Assembly (NCBI GenBank): GCA_035079385.1
Contig: JAVHKY010000046.1
Span: 2,604,001-2,668,000, forward strand
Origin: Aspidiotus rigidus
Lineage: Eukaryota; Arthropoda; Insecta; Hemiptera; Diaspididae
DNA: 64,000 nucleotides
Direction: 5' to 3'
The notes beneath the pieces are model-generated. The model was given only the letters and a program-made list of their open reading frames with translations, had not been told where the DNA came from and did not search any database. This document shows positions 33,334 through 48,017 of the stretch, in pieces; position 1 is the stretch's first letter, and each line of letters begins with the position of its first letter. Both the position numbers and the translations under genes were made by a program.

Positions 33334-34197
33334 GAAATTCGTAATATGCGTTAAATTTCGGTTAGGATAGGACTATTGGGTGTCATTTTTAGTTGCCAGT
33401 AATTTTTTTCTGATGAAAATTAAGTTTTGCATAGAAAGCGATAATTTCGAATTTTTGAAATTGTGATTTGTAGTCATGTTTTTTTGCTGAATCAGCCTAA
33501 AATTCGTAATATGCGTTAAATTTCGGTTAGGATAGGACTATTGGGTATCATTTTTAGTCGCCAGTAATTTTTTTCTGATGAAAATTAAGTTTTGCATAGA
33601 AAGCGATAATTTCGTATTTTGGAAATTGTGGTTTGTAGTCATGTTTTTTTGCTGAATCAGCATGAAATTCGTAATCTGCGTTAAATTTCGGTTAGGATAG
33701 GACTTTTGGGTACCATTTTTAGTCGCCAGTAATTTTTTTCTGATGAAAACTAAGTTTTGCATAGAAAGCGATAATTTCAAATTTTCGAAATTGTGATTTG
33801 TAGTCAAGTTTTTTTGCTGAATCAGCATGAAATTCGTAATCTGCGTTAAATTTCGGTTAGGATAGGACTTTTGGGTATCATTTTTAGTCGCCAGTAATTT
33901 TTTTCTGATGAAAATTAAGTTTTGCATAGAAAGCGATAATTTCGAATTTTCGAAATTGTGATTTGTAGTCAAGTTTTTTTGCTGAATCAGCATGAAATTC
34001 GTAATATGCGTTAAATTTCGGTTAGGATAGGACTATTGGGTGTCACTTTTAGTTGCCAGTAATTTTTTTCTGATGAAAATTAAGTTTTGCATAGAAAGCG
34101 ATAATTTCGAATTTTTGAAATTGTGATTTGTAGTCATGTTTTTTTGCTGAATCAGCCTAAAATTCGTAATATGCGTTAAATTTCGGTTAGGATAGGA
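33334..34197 (+). repeat. Four-monomer (660-bp) local duplication
   Basis: The GGGTGTCATTTTTAGTTGCC monomer at about 33378 is repeated 660 bp later at about 34038, with one private change (TGTCACTTTTAG). The following GAATTTTTG, CAGCCTAAAATTCG and GTATTTTGG...GGTTTG monomers accompany it. This explains why the flanking segments match 21-24 kb at two different offsets. Confidence 0.75.
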
Positions 34198-35808
34198 CTA
34201 TTGGGTATCATTTTTAGTCGCCAGTAATTTTTTTCTGATGAAAATTAAGTTTTGCATAGAAAGCGATAATTTCGTATTTTGGAAATTGTGGTTTGTAGTC
34301 ATGTTTTTTTGCTGAATCAGCATGAAATTCGTAATCTGCGTTAAATTTCGGTTAGGATAGGACTTTTGGGTATCATTTTTAGTCGCCAGTAATTTTTTTC
34401 TGATGAAAATTAAGTTTTGCATAGAAAGCGATAATTTCGAATTTTTGAAATTGTGATTTGTAGTCAAGTTTTTTTGCTGAATCAGCATGAAATTCGTAAT
34501 CTGCGTTAAATTTCGGTTAGGATAGGACTTTTGGGTATCATTTTTAGTCGCCAGTAATTTTTTTCTGATGAAAATTAAGTTTTGCATAGAAAGCGATAAT
34601 TTCGAATTTTTGAAATTGTGATTTGTAGTCAAGTTTTTTTGCTGAATCAGCATGAAATTCGTAATCTGCGTTAAATTTCGGTTAGGATAGGACTTTTGGG
34701 TATCATTTTTAGTCGCCAGTAATTTTTTTCTGATGAAAATTAAGTTTTGCATAGAAAGCGATAATTTCGAATTTTTGAAATTGTGATTTGTAGTCAAGTG
34801 TTTTTGCTGAATCAGCATGAAATTCGTAATCTGCGTTAAATTTCGGTTAGGATAGGACTTTTGGGTATCATTTTTAGTCGCCAGTAATTTTTTTCTGATG
34901 AAAATTAAGTTTTGCATAGAAAGCGATAATTTCGTATTTTGGAAATTGTGATTTGTAGTCATGTTTTTTTGCTGAATCAGCATGAAATTCGTAATCTGCG
35001 TTAAATTTCGGTTAGGATAGGACTTTTGGGTATCATTTTTAGTCGCCAGTAATTTTTTTCTGATGAAAATTAAGTTTTGCATAGAAAGCGATAATTTCGA
35101 ATTTTTGAAATTGTGATTTGTAGTCAAGTTTTTTTGCTGAATCAGCATGAAATTCGTAATCTGCGTTAAATTTCGGTTAGGATAGGACTTTTGGGTATCA
35201 TTTTTAGTCGCCAGTAATTTTTTTCTGATGAAAATTAAGTTTTGCATAGAAAGCGATAATTTCGAATTTTTGAAATTGTGATTTGTAGTCAAGTTTTTTT
35301 GCTGAATCAGCATGAAATTCGTAATCTGCGTTAAATTTCGGTTAGGATAGGACTTTTGGGTATCATTTTTAGTCGCCAGTAATTTTTTTCTGATGAAAAT
35401 TAAGTTTTGCATAGAAAGCGATAATTTCGAATTTTTGAAATTGTGATTTGTAGTCAAGTGTTTTTGCTGAATCAGCATGAAATTCGTAATCTGCGTTAAA
35501 TTTCGGTTAGGATAGGACTTTTGGGTATCATTTTTAGTCGCCAGTAATTTTTTTCTGATGAAAATTAAGTTTTGCATAGAAAGCGATAATTTCGAATTTT
35601 CGAAATTGTGATTTGTAGTCAAGTTTTTTTGCTGAATCAGCATGAAATTCGTAATCTGCGTTAAATTTCGGTTAGGATAGGACTTTTGGGTATCATTTTT
35701 AGTCGCCAGTAATTTTTTTCTGATGAAAATTAAGTTTTGCATAGAGAGCGATAATTTCGAATTTTCGAAATTGTGATTTGTAGTCAAGTTTTTTTGCTGA
35801 ATCAGCAT
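34198..35808 (+). repeat. Ten-monomer block, dispersed copy of 22152-23762
   Basis: Same variant order as 22152-23762 at an offset of 12,046 bp (73 monomers plus one base), including the CATAGAGAGCGAT marker near 35741 and the two AGTGTTTTTG monomers near 34798 and 35458. Confidence 0.87.
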
Positions 35809-38157
35809 GAAATTCGTAATATGCGTTAAATTTCGGTTAGGATAGGACTATTGGGTATCATTTTTAGTTGCCAGTAATTTTTTTCTGATGAAAATTAAGT
35901 TTTGCATAGAAAGCGATAATTTCGAATTTTTGAAATTGTGATTTGTAGTCATGTTTTTTTGCTGAATCAGCCTAAAATTCGTAATATGCGTTAAATTTCG
36001 GTTAGGATAGGACTATTGGGTATCATTTTTAGTCGCCAGTAATTTTTTTCTGATGAAAATTAAGTTTTGCATAGAAAGCGATAATTTCGTATTTTGGAAA
36101 TTGTGATTTGTAGTCATGTTTTTTTGCTGAATCAGCATGAAATTCGTAATCTGCGTTAAATTTCGGTTAGGATAGGACTTTTGGGTATCATTTTTAGTCG
36201 CCAGTAATTTTTTTCTGATGAAAATTAAGTTTTGCATAGAAAGCGATAATTTCGAATTTTCGAAATTGTGATTTGTGGTCAAGTTTTTTTGCTGAATCAG
36301 CATGAAATTCGTAATCTGCGTTAAATTTCGGTTAGGATAGGACTTTTGGGTATCATTTTTAGTCGCCAGTAATTTTTTTCTGATGACAATTAAGTTTTGC
36401 ATAGAAAGCGATAATTTCGAATTTTCGAAATTGTGATTTGTAGTCAAGTTTTTTTGCTGAATCAGCATGAAATTCGTAATCTGCGTTAAATTTCGGTTAG
36501 GATAGGACTTTTGGGTATCATTTTTAGTCGCCAGTAATTTTTTTCTGATGAAAATTAAGTTTTGCATAGAAAGCGATAATTTCGAATTTTCGAAATTGTG
36601 ATTTGTAGTCATGTTTTTTTGCTGAATCAGCATGAAATTCGTAATATGCGTTAAATTTCGGTTAAAATAGGACTTTTGGGTATCATTTTTAGTCGCCAGT
36701 AATTTTTTTCTGATGAAAATTAAGTTTTGCATAGAAAGCGATAATTTCGAATTTTCGAAATTGTGATTTGTAGTCAAGTTTTTTTGCTGAATCAGCATGA
36801 AATTCGTAATCTGCGTTAAATTTCGGTTAAAATAGGACTTTTGGGTATCATTTTTAGTCGCCAGTAATTTTTTTCTGATGAAAATTAAGTTTTGCATAGA
36901 AAGCGATAATTTCGTATTTTGGAAATTGTGATTTGTTGTCATCTTTTTTTGCTGAATCAGCATGAAATTCGTAATCTGCGTTAAATTTCGGTTAGGATAG
37001 GACTTTTGGGTATCATTTTTAGTCGCCAGTAATTTTTTTCTGATGAAAATTAAGTTTTGCATAGAAAGCGATAATTTCGAATTTTTGAAATTGTGATTTG
37101 TAGTCAAGTTTCTTTGCTGAATCTGCATGAAATTCGTAATCTGCGTTAAATTTCGGTTAGGATAGGACTTTTGGGTATCATTTTTAGTCGCCAGTAATTT
37201 TTTTCTGACGAAAATTAAGTTTTGCATAGAAAGCGATAATTTCGAATTTTCGAAATTGTGATTTGTAGTCATGTTTTTTTGCTGAATCAGCCTAAAATTC
37301 GTAATATGCGTTAAATTTCGGTTAGGATAGGACTATTGGGTATCATTTTTAGTCGCCAGTAATTTTTTTCTGATGAAAATTAAGTTTTGCATAGAAAGCG
37401 ATAATTTCGTATTTTGGAAATTGTGATTTGTAGTCATGTTTTTTTGCTGAATCAGCATGAAATTCGTAATCTGCGTTAAATTTCGGTTAGGATAGGACTT
37501 TTGGGTATCATTTTTAGTCGCCAGTAATTTTTTTCTGATGAAAATTAAGTTTTGCATAGAAAGCGATAATTTCGAATTTTTGAAATTGTGATTTGTAGTC
37601 AAGTTTTTTTGCTGAATCAGCATGAAATTCGTAATCTGCGTTAAATTTCGGTTAGGATAGGACTTTTGGGTATCATTTTTAGTCGCCAGTAATTTTTTTC
37701 TGATGAAAATTAAGTTTTGCATAGAAAGCGATAATTTCGAATTTTTGAAATTGTGATTTGTAGTCAAGTTTTTTTGCTGAATCAGCATGAAATTCGTAAT
37801 ATGCGTTAAATTTCGGTTAGGATAGGACTATTGGGTATCATTTTTAGTCGCCAGTAATTTTTTTCTGATGAAAATTAAGTTTTGCATAGAAAGCGATAAT
37901 TTCGAATTTTCGAAATTGTGATTTGTAGTCAAGTTTTTTTGCTGAATCAGGATGAAATTCGTAATCTGCGTTAAATTTCGGTTAGGATAGGACTTTTGGG
38001 TATCATTTTTAGTCGCCAGTAATTTTTTTCTGATGAAAATTAAGTTTTGCATAGAAAGCGATAATTTCGAATTTTCGAAATTGTGATTTGTAGTCAAGTT
38101 TTTTTGCTGAATCAGCATGAAATTCGTAATATGCGTTAAATTTCGGTTAGGATAGGA

Positions 38158-40467
38158 CTATTGGGTATCATTTTTAGTCGCCAGTAATTTTTTTCTGATG
38201 AAAATTAAGTTTTGCATAGAAAGCGATAATTTCGAATTTTCGAAATTGTGATTTGTAGTCAAGTTTTTTTGCTGAATCTGCATGAAATTCGTAATCTGCG
38301 TTAAATTTCGGTTAGGATAGGACTTTTGGGTATCATTTTTAGTCGCCAGTAATTTTTTTCTGATGACAATTAAGTTTTGCATAGAAAGCGATAATTTCGA
38401 ATTTTCGAAATTGTGATTTGTAGTCAAGTTTTTTTGCTGAATCAGCATGAAATTCGTAATCTGCGTTAAATTTCGGTTAGGATAGGACTTTTGGGTATCA
38501 TTTTTAGTCGCCAGTAATTTTTTTCTGATGAAAATTAAGTTTTGCATAGAAAGCGATAATTTCGAATTCTTGAAATTGTGATTTGTAGTCAAGTTTCTTT
38601 GCTGAATCTGCATGAAATTCGTAATCTGCGTTAAATTTCGGTTAGGATAGGACTTTTGGGTATCATTTTTAGTCGCCAGTAATTTTTTTCTGATGAAAAT
38701 TAAGTTTTGCATAGAAAGCGATAATTTCGAATTTTTGAAATTGTGATTTGTAGTCAAGTTTCTTTGCTGAATCTGCATGAAATTCGTAATCTGCGTTAAA
38801 TTTCGGTTAGGATAGGACTTTTGGGTATCATTTTTAGTCGCCAGTAATTTTTTTCTGATGAAAATTAAGTTTTGCATAGAAAGCGATAATTTCGAATTTT
38901 CGAAATTGTGATTTGTAGTCAAGTTTTTTTGCTGAATCAGCATGAAATTCGTAATCTGCGTTAAATTTCGGTTAAAATAGGACTTTTGGGTATCATTTTT
39001 AGTCGCCAGTAATTTTTTTCTGATGAAAATTAAGTTTTGCATAGAAAGCGATAATTTCGAATTTTCGAAATTGTGATTTGTAGTCAAGTTTTTTTGCTGA
39101 ATCAGCATGAAATTCGTAATCTGCGTTAAATTTCGGTTAAAATAGGACTTTTGGGTATCATTTTTAGTCGCCAGTAATTTTTTTCTGATGAAAATTAAGT
39201 TTTGCATAGAAAGCGATAATTTCGTATTTTGGAAATTGTGATTTGTTGTCATCTTTTTTTGCTGAATCAGCATGAAATTCGTAATCTGCGTTAAATTTCG
39301 GTTAGGATAGGACTTTTGGGTATCATTTTTAGTCGCCAGTAATTTTTTTCTGATGAAAATTAAGTTTTGCATAGAAAGCGATAATTTCGAATTTTTGAAA
39401 TTGTGATTTGTAGTCAAGTTTCTTTGCTGAATCTGCATGAAATTCGTAATCTGCGTTAAATTTCGGTTAGGATAGGACTTTTGGGTATCATTTTTAGTCG
39501 CCAGTAATTTTTTTCTGACGAAAATTAAGTTTTGCATAGAAAGCGATAATTTCGAATTTTCGAAATTGTGATTTGTAGTCATGTTTTTTTGCTGAATCAG
39601 CCTAAAATTCGTAATATGCGTTAAATTTCGGTTAGGATAGGACTATTGGGTATCATTTTTAGTCGCCAGTAATTTTTTTCTGATGAAAATTAAGTTTTGC
39701 ATAGAAAGCGATAATTTCGTATTTTGGAAATTGTGATTTGTAGTCATGTTTTTTTGCTGAATCAGCATGAAATTCGTAATCTGCGTTAAATTTCGGTTAG
39801 GATAGGACTTTTGGGTATCATTTTTAGTCGCCAGTAATTTTTTTCTGATGAAAATTAAGTTTTGCATAGAAAGCGATAATTTCGAATTTTTGAAATTGTG
39901 ATTTGTAGTCAAGTTTTTTTGCTGAATCAGCATGAAATTCGTAATCTGCGTTAAATTTCGGTTAGGATAGGACTTTTGGGTATCATTTTTAGTCGCCAGT
40001 AATTTTTTTCTGATGAAAATTAAGTTTTGCATAGAAAGCGATAATTTCGAATTTTTGAAATTGTGATTTGTAGTCAAGTTTTTTTGCTGAATCAGCATGA
40101 AATTCGTAATATGCGTTAAATTTCGGTTAGGATAGGACTATTGGGTATCATTTTTAGTCGCCAGTAATTTTTTTCTGATGAAAATTAAGTTTTGCATAGA
40201 AAGCGATAATTTCGAATTTTCGAAATTGTGATTTGTAGTCAAGTTTTTTTGCTGAATCAGCATGAAATTCGTAATCTGCGTTAAATTTCGGTTAGGATAG
40301 GACTTTTGGGTATCATTTTTAGTCGCCAGTAATTTTTTTCTGATGAAAATTAAGTTTTGCATAGAAAGCGATAATTTCGAATTTTCGAAATTGTGATTTG
40401 TAGTCAAGTTTTTTTGCTGAATCAGCATGAAATTCGTAATATGCGTTAAATTTCGGTTAGGATAGGA
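38158..40467 (+). repeat. 14-monomer HOR, dispersed copy c
   Basis: Same variant series as 17202-19511 over its whole length, displaced by 20,956 bp (127 monomers plus the one inserted base). A 2.3-kb block has thus been copied about 21 kb away without inversion. Confidence 0.88.
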
Positions 40468-41952
40468 CTATTGGGTATCATTTTTAGTCGCCAGTAATTT
40501 TTTTCTGATGAAAATTAAGTTTTGCATAGAAAGCGATAATTTCGAATTTTCGAAATTGTGATTTGTAGTCAAGTTTTTTTGCTGAATCTGCATGAAATTC
40601 GTAATCTGCGTTAAATTTCGGTTAGGATAGGACTTTTGGGTATCATTTTTAGTCGCCAGTAATTTTTTTCTGATGACAATTAAGTTTTGCATAGAAAGCG
40701 ATAATTTCGAATTTTCGAAATTGTGATTTGTAGTCAAGTTTTTTTGCTGAATCAGCATGAAATTCGTAATCTGCGTTAAATTTCGGTTAGGATAGGACTT
40801 TTGGGTATCATTTTTAGTCGCCAGTAATTTTTTTCTGATGAAAATTAAGTTTTGCATAGAAAGCGATAATTTCGAATTCTTGAAATTGTGATTTGTAGTC
40901 AAGTTTCTTTGCTGAATCTGCATGAAATTCGTAATCTGCGTTAAATTTCGGTTAGGATAGGACTTTTGGGTATCATTTTTAGTCGCCAGTAATTTTTTTC
41001 TGATGAAAATTAAGTTTTGCATAGAAAGCGATAATTTCGAATTTTTGAAATTGTGATTTGTAGTCAAGTTTCTTTGCTGAATCTGCATGAAATTCGTAAT
41101 CTGCGTTAAATTTCGGTTAGGATAGGACTTTTGGGTATCATTTTTAGTCGCCAGTAATTTTTTTCTGATGAAAATTAAGTTTTGCATAGAAAGCGATAAT
41201 TTCGAATTTTCGAAATTGTGATTTGTAGTCAAGTTTTTTTGCTGAATCAGCATGAAATTCGTAATCTGCGTTAAATTTCGGTTAGGATAGGACTATTGGG
41301 TATCATTTTTAGTCGCCAGTAATTTTTTTCTGATGAAAATTAAGTTTTGCATAGAAAGCGATAATTTCGAATTTTCGAAATTGTGATTTGTAGTCAAGTT
41401 TTTTTGCTGAATCAGCATGAAATTCGTAATCTGCGTTAAATTTCGGTTAGGATAGGACTTTTGGGTATCATTTTTAGTCGCCAGTAATTTTTTTCTGATG
41501 AAAATTAAGTTTTGCATAGAAAGCGATAATTTCGAATTTTCGAAATTGTGATTTGTAGTCAAGTTTTTTTGCTGAATCAGCATGAAATTCGTAATCTGCG
41601 TTAAATTTCGGTTAGGATAGGACTTTTGGGTATCATTTTTAGTCGCCAGTAATTTTTTTCTGATGAAAACTAAGTTTTGCATAGAAAGCGATAATTTCAA
41701 ATTTTCGAATTTGTGATTTGTAGTCAAGTTTTTTTGCTGAATCAGCATGAAATTCGTAATCTGCGTTAAATTTCGGTTAGGATAGGACTTTTGGGTATCA
41801 TTTTTAGTCGCCAGTAATTTTTTTCTGATGAAAATTAAGTTTTGCATAGAAAGCGATAATTTCGAATTTTCAAAATTGTGATTTGTAGTCAAGTTTTTTT
41901 GCTGAATCAGCATGAAATTCGTAATATGCGTTAAATTTCGGTTAGGATAGGA

Positions 41953-42777
41953 CTATTGGGTATCATTTTTAGTCGCCAGTAATTTTTTTCTGATGAAAAT
42001 TAAGTTTTGCATAGAAAGCGATAATTTCGAATTTTCGAAATTGTGATTTGTAGTCAAGTTTTTTTGCTGAATCAGCATGAAATTCGTAATCTGCGTTAAA
42101 TTTCGGTTAAAATAGGACTTTTGGGTATCATTTTTAGTCGCCAGTAATTTTTTTCTGATGAAAATTAAGTTTTGCATAGAAAGCGATAATTTCGAATTTT
42201 TGAAATTGTGATTTGTAGTCAAGTTTTTTTGCTGAATCAGCATGAAATTCGTAATCTGCGTTAAATTTCGGTTAGGATAGGACTTTTGGGTACCATTTTT
42301 AGTCGCCAGTAATTTTTTTCTGATGAAAACTAAGTTTTGCATAGAAAGCGATAATTTCAAATTTTCGAAATTGTGATTTGTAGTCAAGTTTTTTTGCTGA
42401 ATCAGCATGAAATTCGTAATCTGCGTTAAATTTCGGTTAGGATAGGACTTTTGGGTATCATTTTTAGTCGCCAGTAATTTTTTTCTGATGAAAATTAAGT
42501 TTTGCATAGAAAGCGATAATTTCGAATTTTCGAAATTGTGATTTGTAGTCAAGTTTTTTTGCTGAATCAGCATGAAATTCGTAATATGCGTTAAATTTCG
42601 GTTAGGATAGGACTATTGGGTGTCATTTTTAGTTGCCAGTAATTTTTTTCTGATGAAAATTAAGTTTTGCATAGAAAGCGATAATTTCGAATTTTTGAAA
42701 TTGTGATTTGTAGTCATGTTTTTTTGCTGAATCAGCCTAAAATTCGTAATATGCGTTAAATTTCGGTTAGGATAGGA
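41953..42777 (+). repeat. Five-monomer block shared with 21327-22151 and 32712-33537
   Basis: The series with GGTTAAAATAGG, GGGTACCATTTTTAG plus GAAAACTAAG, and GGGTGTCATTTTTAGTTGCC appears at all three places. It lies 11,385 bp apart for the first pair and 20,626 bp apart for the first and third. Confidence 0.83.
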
Positions 42778-45700
42778 CTATTGGGTATCATTTTTAGTCG
42801 CCAGTAATTTTTTTCTGATGAAAATTAAGTTTTGCATAGAAAGCGATAATTTCGTATTTTGGAAATTGTGGTTTGTAGTCATGTTTTTTTGCTGAATCAG
42901 CATGAAATTCGTAATCTGCGTTAAATTTCGGTTAGGATAGGACTTTTGGGTATCATTTTTAGTCGCCAGTAATTTTTTTCTGATGAAAATTAAGTTTTGC
43001 ATAGAAAGCGATAATTTCGAATTTTTGAAATTGTGATTTGTAGTCAAGTTTTTTTGCTGAATCAGCATGAAATTCGTAATCTGCGTTAAATTTCGGTTAG
43101 GATAGGACTTTTGGGTATCATTTTTAGTCGCCAGTAATTTTTTTCTGATGAAAATTAAGTTTTGCATAGAAAGCGATAATTTCGAATTTTTGAAATTGTG
43201 ATTTGTAGTCAAGTTTTTTTGCTGAATCAGCATGAAATTCGTAATCTGCGTTAAATTTCGGTTAGGATAGGACTTTTGGGTATCATTTTTAGTCGCCAGT
43301 AATTTTTTTCTGATGAAAATTAAGTTTTGCATAGAAAGCGATAATTTCGAATTTTTGAAATTGTGATTTGTAGTCAAGTGTTTTTGCTGAATCAGCATGA
43401 AATTCGTAATCTGCGTTAAATTTCGGTTAGGATAGGACTTTTGGGTATCATTTTTAGTCGCCAGTAATTTTTTTCTGATGAAAATTAAGTTTTGCATAGA
43501 AAGCGATAATTTCGAATTTTCGAAATTGTGATTTGTAGTCAAGTTTTTTTGCTGAATCAGCATGAAATTCGTAATATGCGTTAAATTTCGGTTAGGATAG
43601 GACTATTGGGTATCATTTTTAGTTGCCAGTAATTTTTTTCTGATGAAAATTAAGTTTTGCATAGAAAGCGATAATTTCGAATTTTTGAAATTGTGATTTG
43701 TAGTCATGTTTTTTTGCTGAATCAGCCTAAAATTCGTAATATGCGTTAAATTTCGGTTAGGATAGGACTATTGGGTATCATTTTTAGTCGCCAGTAATTT
43801 TTTTCTGATGAAAATTAAGTTTTGCATAGAAAGCGATAATTTCGTATTTTGGAAATTGTGATTTGTAGTCATGTTTTTTTGCTGAATCAGCATGAAATTC
43901 GTAATCTGCGTTAAATTTCGGTTAGGATAGGACTTTTGGGTATCATTTTTAGTCGCCAGTAATTTTTTTCTGATGAAAATTAAGTTTTGCATAGAAAGCG
44001 ATAATTTCGAATTTTTGAAATTGTGATTTGTAGTCAAGTTTTTTTGCTGAATCAGCATGAAATTCGTAATCTGCGTTAAATTTCGGTTAGGATAGGACTT
44101 TTGGGTATCATTTTTAGTCGCCAGTAATTTTTTTCTGATGAAAATTAAGTTTTGCATAGAAAGCGATAATTTCGAATTTTTGAAATTGTGATTTGTAGTC
44201 AAGTTTTTTTGCTGAATCAGCATGAAATTCGTAATCTGCGTTAAATTTCGGTTAGGATAGGACTTTTGGGTATCATTTTTAGTCGCCAGTAATTTTTTTC
44301 TGATGAAAATTAAGTTTTGCATAGAAAGCGATAATTTCGAATTTTTGAAATTGTGATTTGTAGTCAAGTGTTTTTGCTGAATCAGCATGAAATTCGTAAT
44401 CTGCGTTAAATTTCGGTTAGGATAGGACTTTTGGGTATCATTTTTAGTCGCCAGTAATTTTTTTCTGATGAAAATTAAGTTTTGCATAGAAAGCGATAAT
44501 TTCGAATTTTCGAAATTGTGATTTGTAGTCAAGTTTTTTTGCTGAATCAGCATGAAATTCGTAATCTGCGTTAAATTTCGGTTAGGATAGGACTTTTGGG
44601 TATCATTTTTAGTCGCCAGTAATTTTTTTCTGATGAAAATTAAGTTTTGCATAGAAAGCGATAATTTCGAATTTTCGAAATTGTGATTTGTAGTCAAGTT
44701 TTTTTGCTGAATCAGCATGAAATTCGTAATATGCGTTAAATTTCGGTTAGGATAGGACTATTGGGTATCATTTTTAGTTGCCAGTAATTTTTTTCTGATG
44801 AAAATTAAGTTTTGCATAGAAAGCGATAATTTCGAATTTTTGAAATTGTGATTTGTAGTCATGTTTTTTTGCTGAATCAGCCTAAAATTCGTAATATGCG
44901 TTAAATTTCGGTTAGGATAGGACTATTGGGTATCATTTTTAGTCGCCAGTAATTTTTTTCTGATGAAAATTAAGTTTTGCATAGAAAGCGATAATTTCGT
45001 ATTTTGGAAATTGTGATTTGTAGTCATGTTTTTTTGCTGAATCAGCATGAAATTCGTAATCTGCGTTAAATTTCGGTTAGGATAGGACTTTTGGGTATCA
45101 TTTTTAGTCGCCAGTAATTTTTTTCTGATGAAAATTAAGTTTTGCATAGAAAGCGATAATTTCGAATTTTCGAAATTGTGATTTGTGGTCAAGTTTTTTT
45201 GCTGAATCAGCATGAAATTCGTAATCTGCGTTAAATTTCGGTTAGGATAGGACTTTTGGGTATCATTTTTAGTCGCCAGTAATTTTTTTCTGATGACAAT
45301 TAAGTTTTGCATAGAAAGCGATAATTTCGAATTTTCGAAATTGTGATTTGTAGTCAAGTTTTTTTGCTGAATCAGCATGAAATTCGTAATCTGCGTTAAA
45401 TTTCGGTTAGGATAGGACTTTTGGGTATCATTTTTAGTCGCCAGTAATTTTTTTCTGATGAAAATTAAGTTTTGCATAGAAAGCGATAATTTCGAATTTT
45501 CGAAATTGTGATTTGTAGTCATGTTTTTTTGCTGAATCAGCATGAAATTCGTAATATGCGTTAAATTTCGGTTAGGATAGGACTTTTGGGTATCATTTTT
45601 AGTCGCCAGTAATTTTTTTCTGATGAAAATTAAGTTTTGCATAGAAAGCGATAATTTCGTATTTTCGAAATTGTGATTTGTAGTCATGTTTTTTTGCTGA

Positions 45701-48017
45701 ATCAGCATGAAATTTGTAATATGCGTTAAATTTGGGATAGGATAGGACTTTTGGGTATCATTTTTAGTCGCCAGTAATTTTTTTCTGATGAAAATTAAGT
45801 TTTGCATAGAAAGCGATAATTTCGAATTTTCGAAATTGTGATTTGTAGTCAGGTTTTTTTGCTGAATCAGCATGAAATTCGTAATATGCGTTAAATTTCG
45901 GTTAGGATAGGACTATTGGGTATCATTTTTAGTCGCCAGTAATTTTTTTCTGATGAAAATTAAGTTTTGCATAGAAAGCGATAATTTCGAATTTTCGAAA
46001 TTGTGATTTGTAGTCAAGTTTTTTTGCTGAATCAGCATGAAATTCGTAATCTGCGTTAAATTTCGGTTAGGATAGGACTTTTGGGTATCATTTTTAGTCG
46101 CCAGTAATTTTTTTCTGATGAAAATTAAGTTTTGCATAGAAAGCGATAATTTCGAATTTTCGAAATTGTGATTTGTAGTCAAGTTTTTTTGCTGAATCAG
46201 CATGAAATTCGTAATCTGCGTTAAATTTCGGTTAAAATAGGACTTTTGGGTATCATTTTTAGTCGCCAGTAATTTTTTTCTGATGAAAATTAAGTTTTGC
46301 ATAGAAAGCGATAATTTCGAATTTTCGAAATTGTGATTTGTAGTCAAGTTTTTTTGCTGAATCAGCATGAAATTCGTAATCTGCGTTAAATTTCGGTTAA
46401 AATAGGACTTTTGGGTATCATTTTTAGTCGCCAGTAATTTTTTTCTGATGAAAATTAAGTTTTGCATAGAAAGCGATAATTTCGTATTTTGGAAATTGTG
46501 ATTTGTTGTCATCTTTTTTTGCTGAATCAGCATGAAATTCGTAATCTGCGTTAAATTTCGGTTAGGATAGGACTTTTGGGTATCATTTTTAGTCGCCAGT
46601 AATTTTTTTCTGATGAAAATTAAGTTTTGCATAGAAAGCGATAATTTCGAATTTTTGAAATTGTGATTTGTAGTCAAGTTTCTTTGCTGAATCTGCATGA
46701 AATTCGTAATCTGCGTTAAATTTCGGTTAGGATAGGACTTTTGGGTATCATTTTTAGTCGCCAGTAATTTTTTTCTGACGAAAATTAAGTTTTGCATAGA
46801 AAGCGATAATTTCGAATTTTCGAAATTGTGATTTGTAGTCATGTTTTTTTGCTGAATCAGCCTAAAATTCGTAATATGCGTTAAATTTCGGTTAGGATAG
46901 GACTATTGGGTATCATTTTTAGTCGCCAGTAATTTTTTTCTGATGAAAATTAAGTTTTGCATAGAAAGCGATAATTTCGTATTTTGGAAATTGTGATTTG
47001 TAGTCATGTTTTTTTGCTGAATCAGCATGAAATTCGTAATCTGCGTTAAATTTCGGTTAGGATAGGACTTTTGGGTATCATTTTTAGTCGCCAGTAATTT
47101 TTTTCTGATGAAAATTAAGTTTTGCATAGAAAGCGATAATTTCGAATTTTTGAAATTGTGATTTGTAGTCAAGTTTTTTTGCTGAATCAGCATGAAATTC
47201 GTAATCTGCGTTAAATTTCGGTTAGGATAGGACTTTTGGGTATCATTTTTAGTCGCCAGTAATTTTTTTCTGATGAAAATTAAGTTTTGCATAGAAAGCG
47301 ATAATTTCGAATTTTTGAAATTGTGATTTGTAGTCAAGTTTTTTTGCTGAATCAGCATGAAATTCGTAATATGCGTTAAATTTCGGTTAGGATAGGACTA
47401 TTGGGTATCATTTTTAGTCGCCAGTAATTTTTTTCTGATGAAAATTAAGTTTTGCATAGAAAGCGATAATTTCGAATTTTCGAAATTGTGATTTGTAGTC
47501 AAGTTTTTTTGCTGAATCAGCATGAAATTCGTAATCTGCGTTAAATTTCGGTTAAAATAGGACTTTTGGGTATCATTTTTAGTCGCCAGTAATTTTTTTC
47601 TGATGAAAATTAAGTTTTGCATAGAAAGCGATAATTTCGAATTTTCGAAATTGTGATTTGTAGTCAAGTTTTTTTGCTGAATCAGCATGAAATTCGTAAT
47701 ATGCGTTAAATTTCGGTTAGGATAGGACTATTGGGTATCATTTTTAGTTGCCAGTAATTTTTTTCTGATGAAAATTAAGTTTTGCATAGAAAGCGATAAT
47801 TTCAAATTTTCGAAATTGTGATTTGTAGTCAAGTTTTTTTGCTGAATCAGCATGAAATTCGTAATCTGCGTTAAATTTCGGTTAGGATAGGACTTTTGGG
47901 TATCATTTTTAGTCGCCAGTAATTTTTTTCTGATGAAAATTAAGTTTTGCATAGAAAGCGATAATTTCGAATTTTCGAAATTGTGATTTGTAGTCAAGTT
48001 TTTTTGCTGAATCAGCA

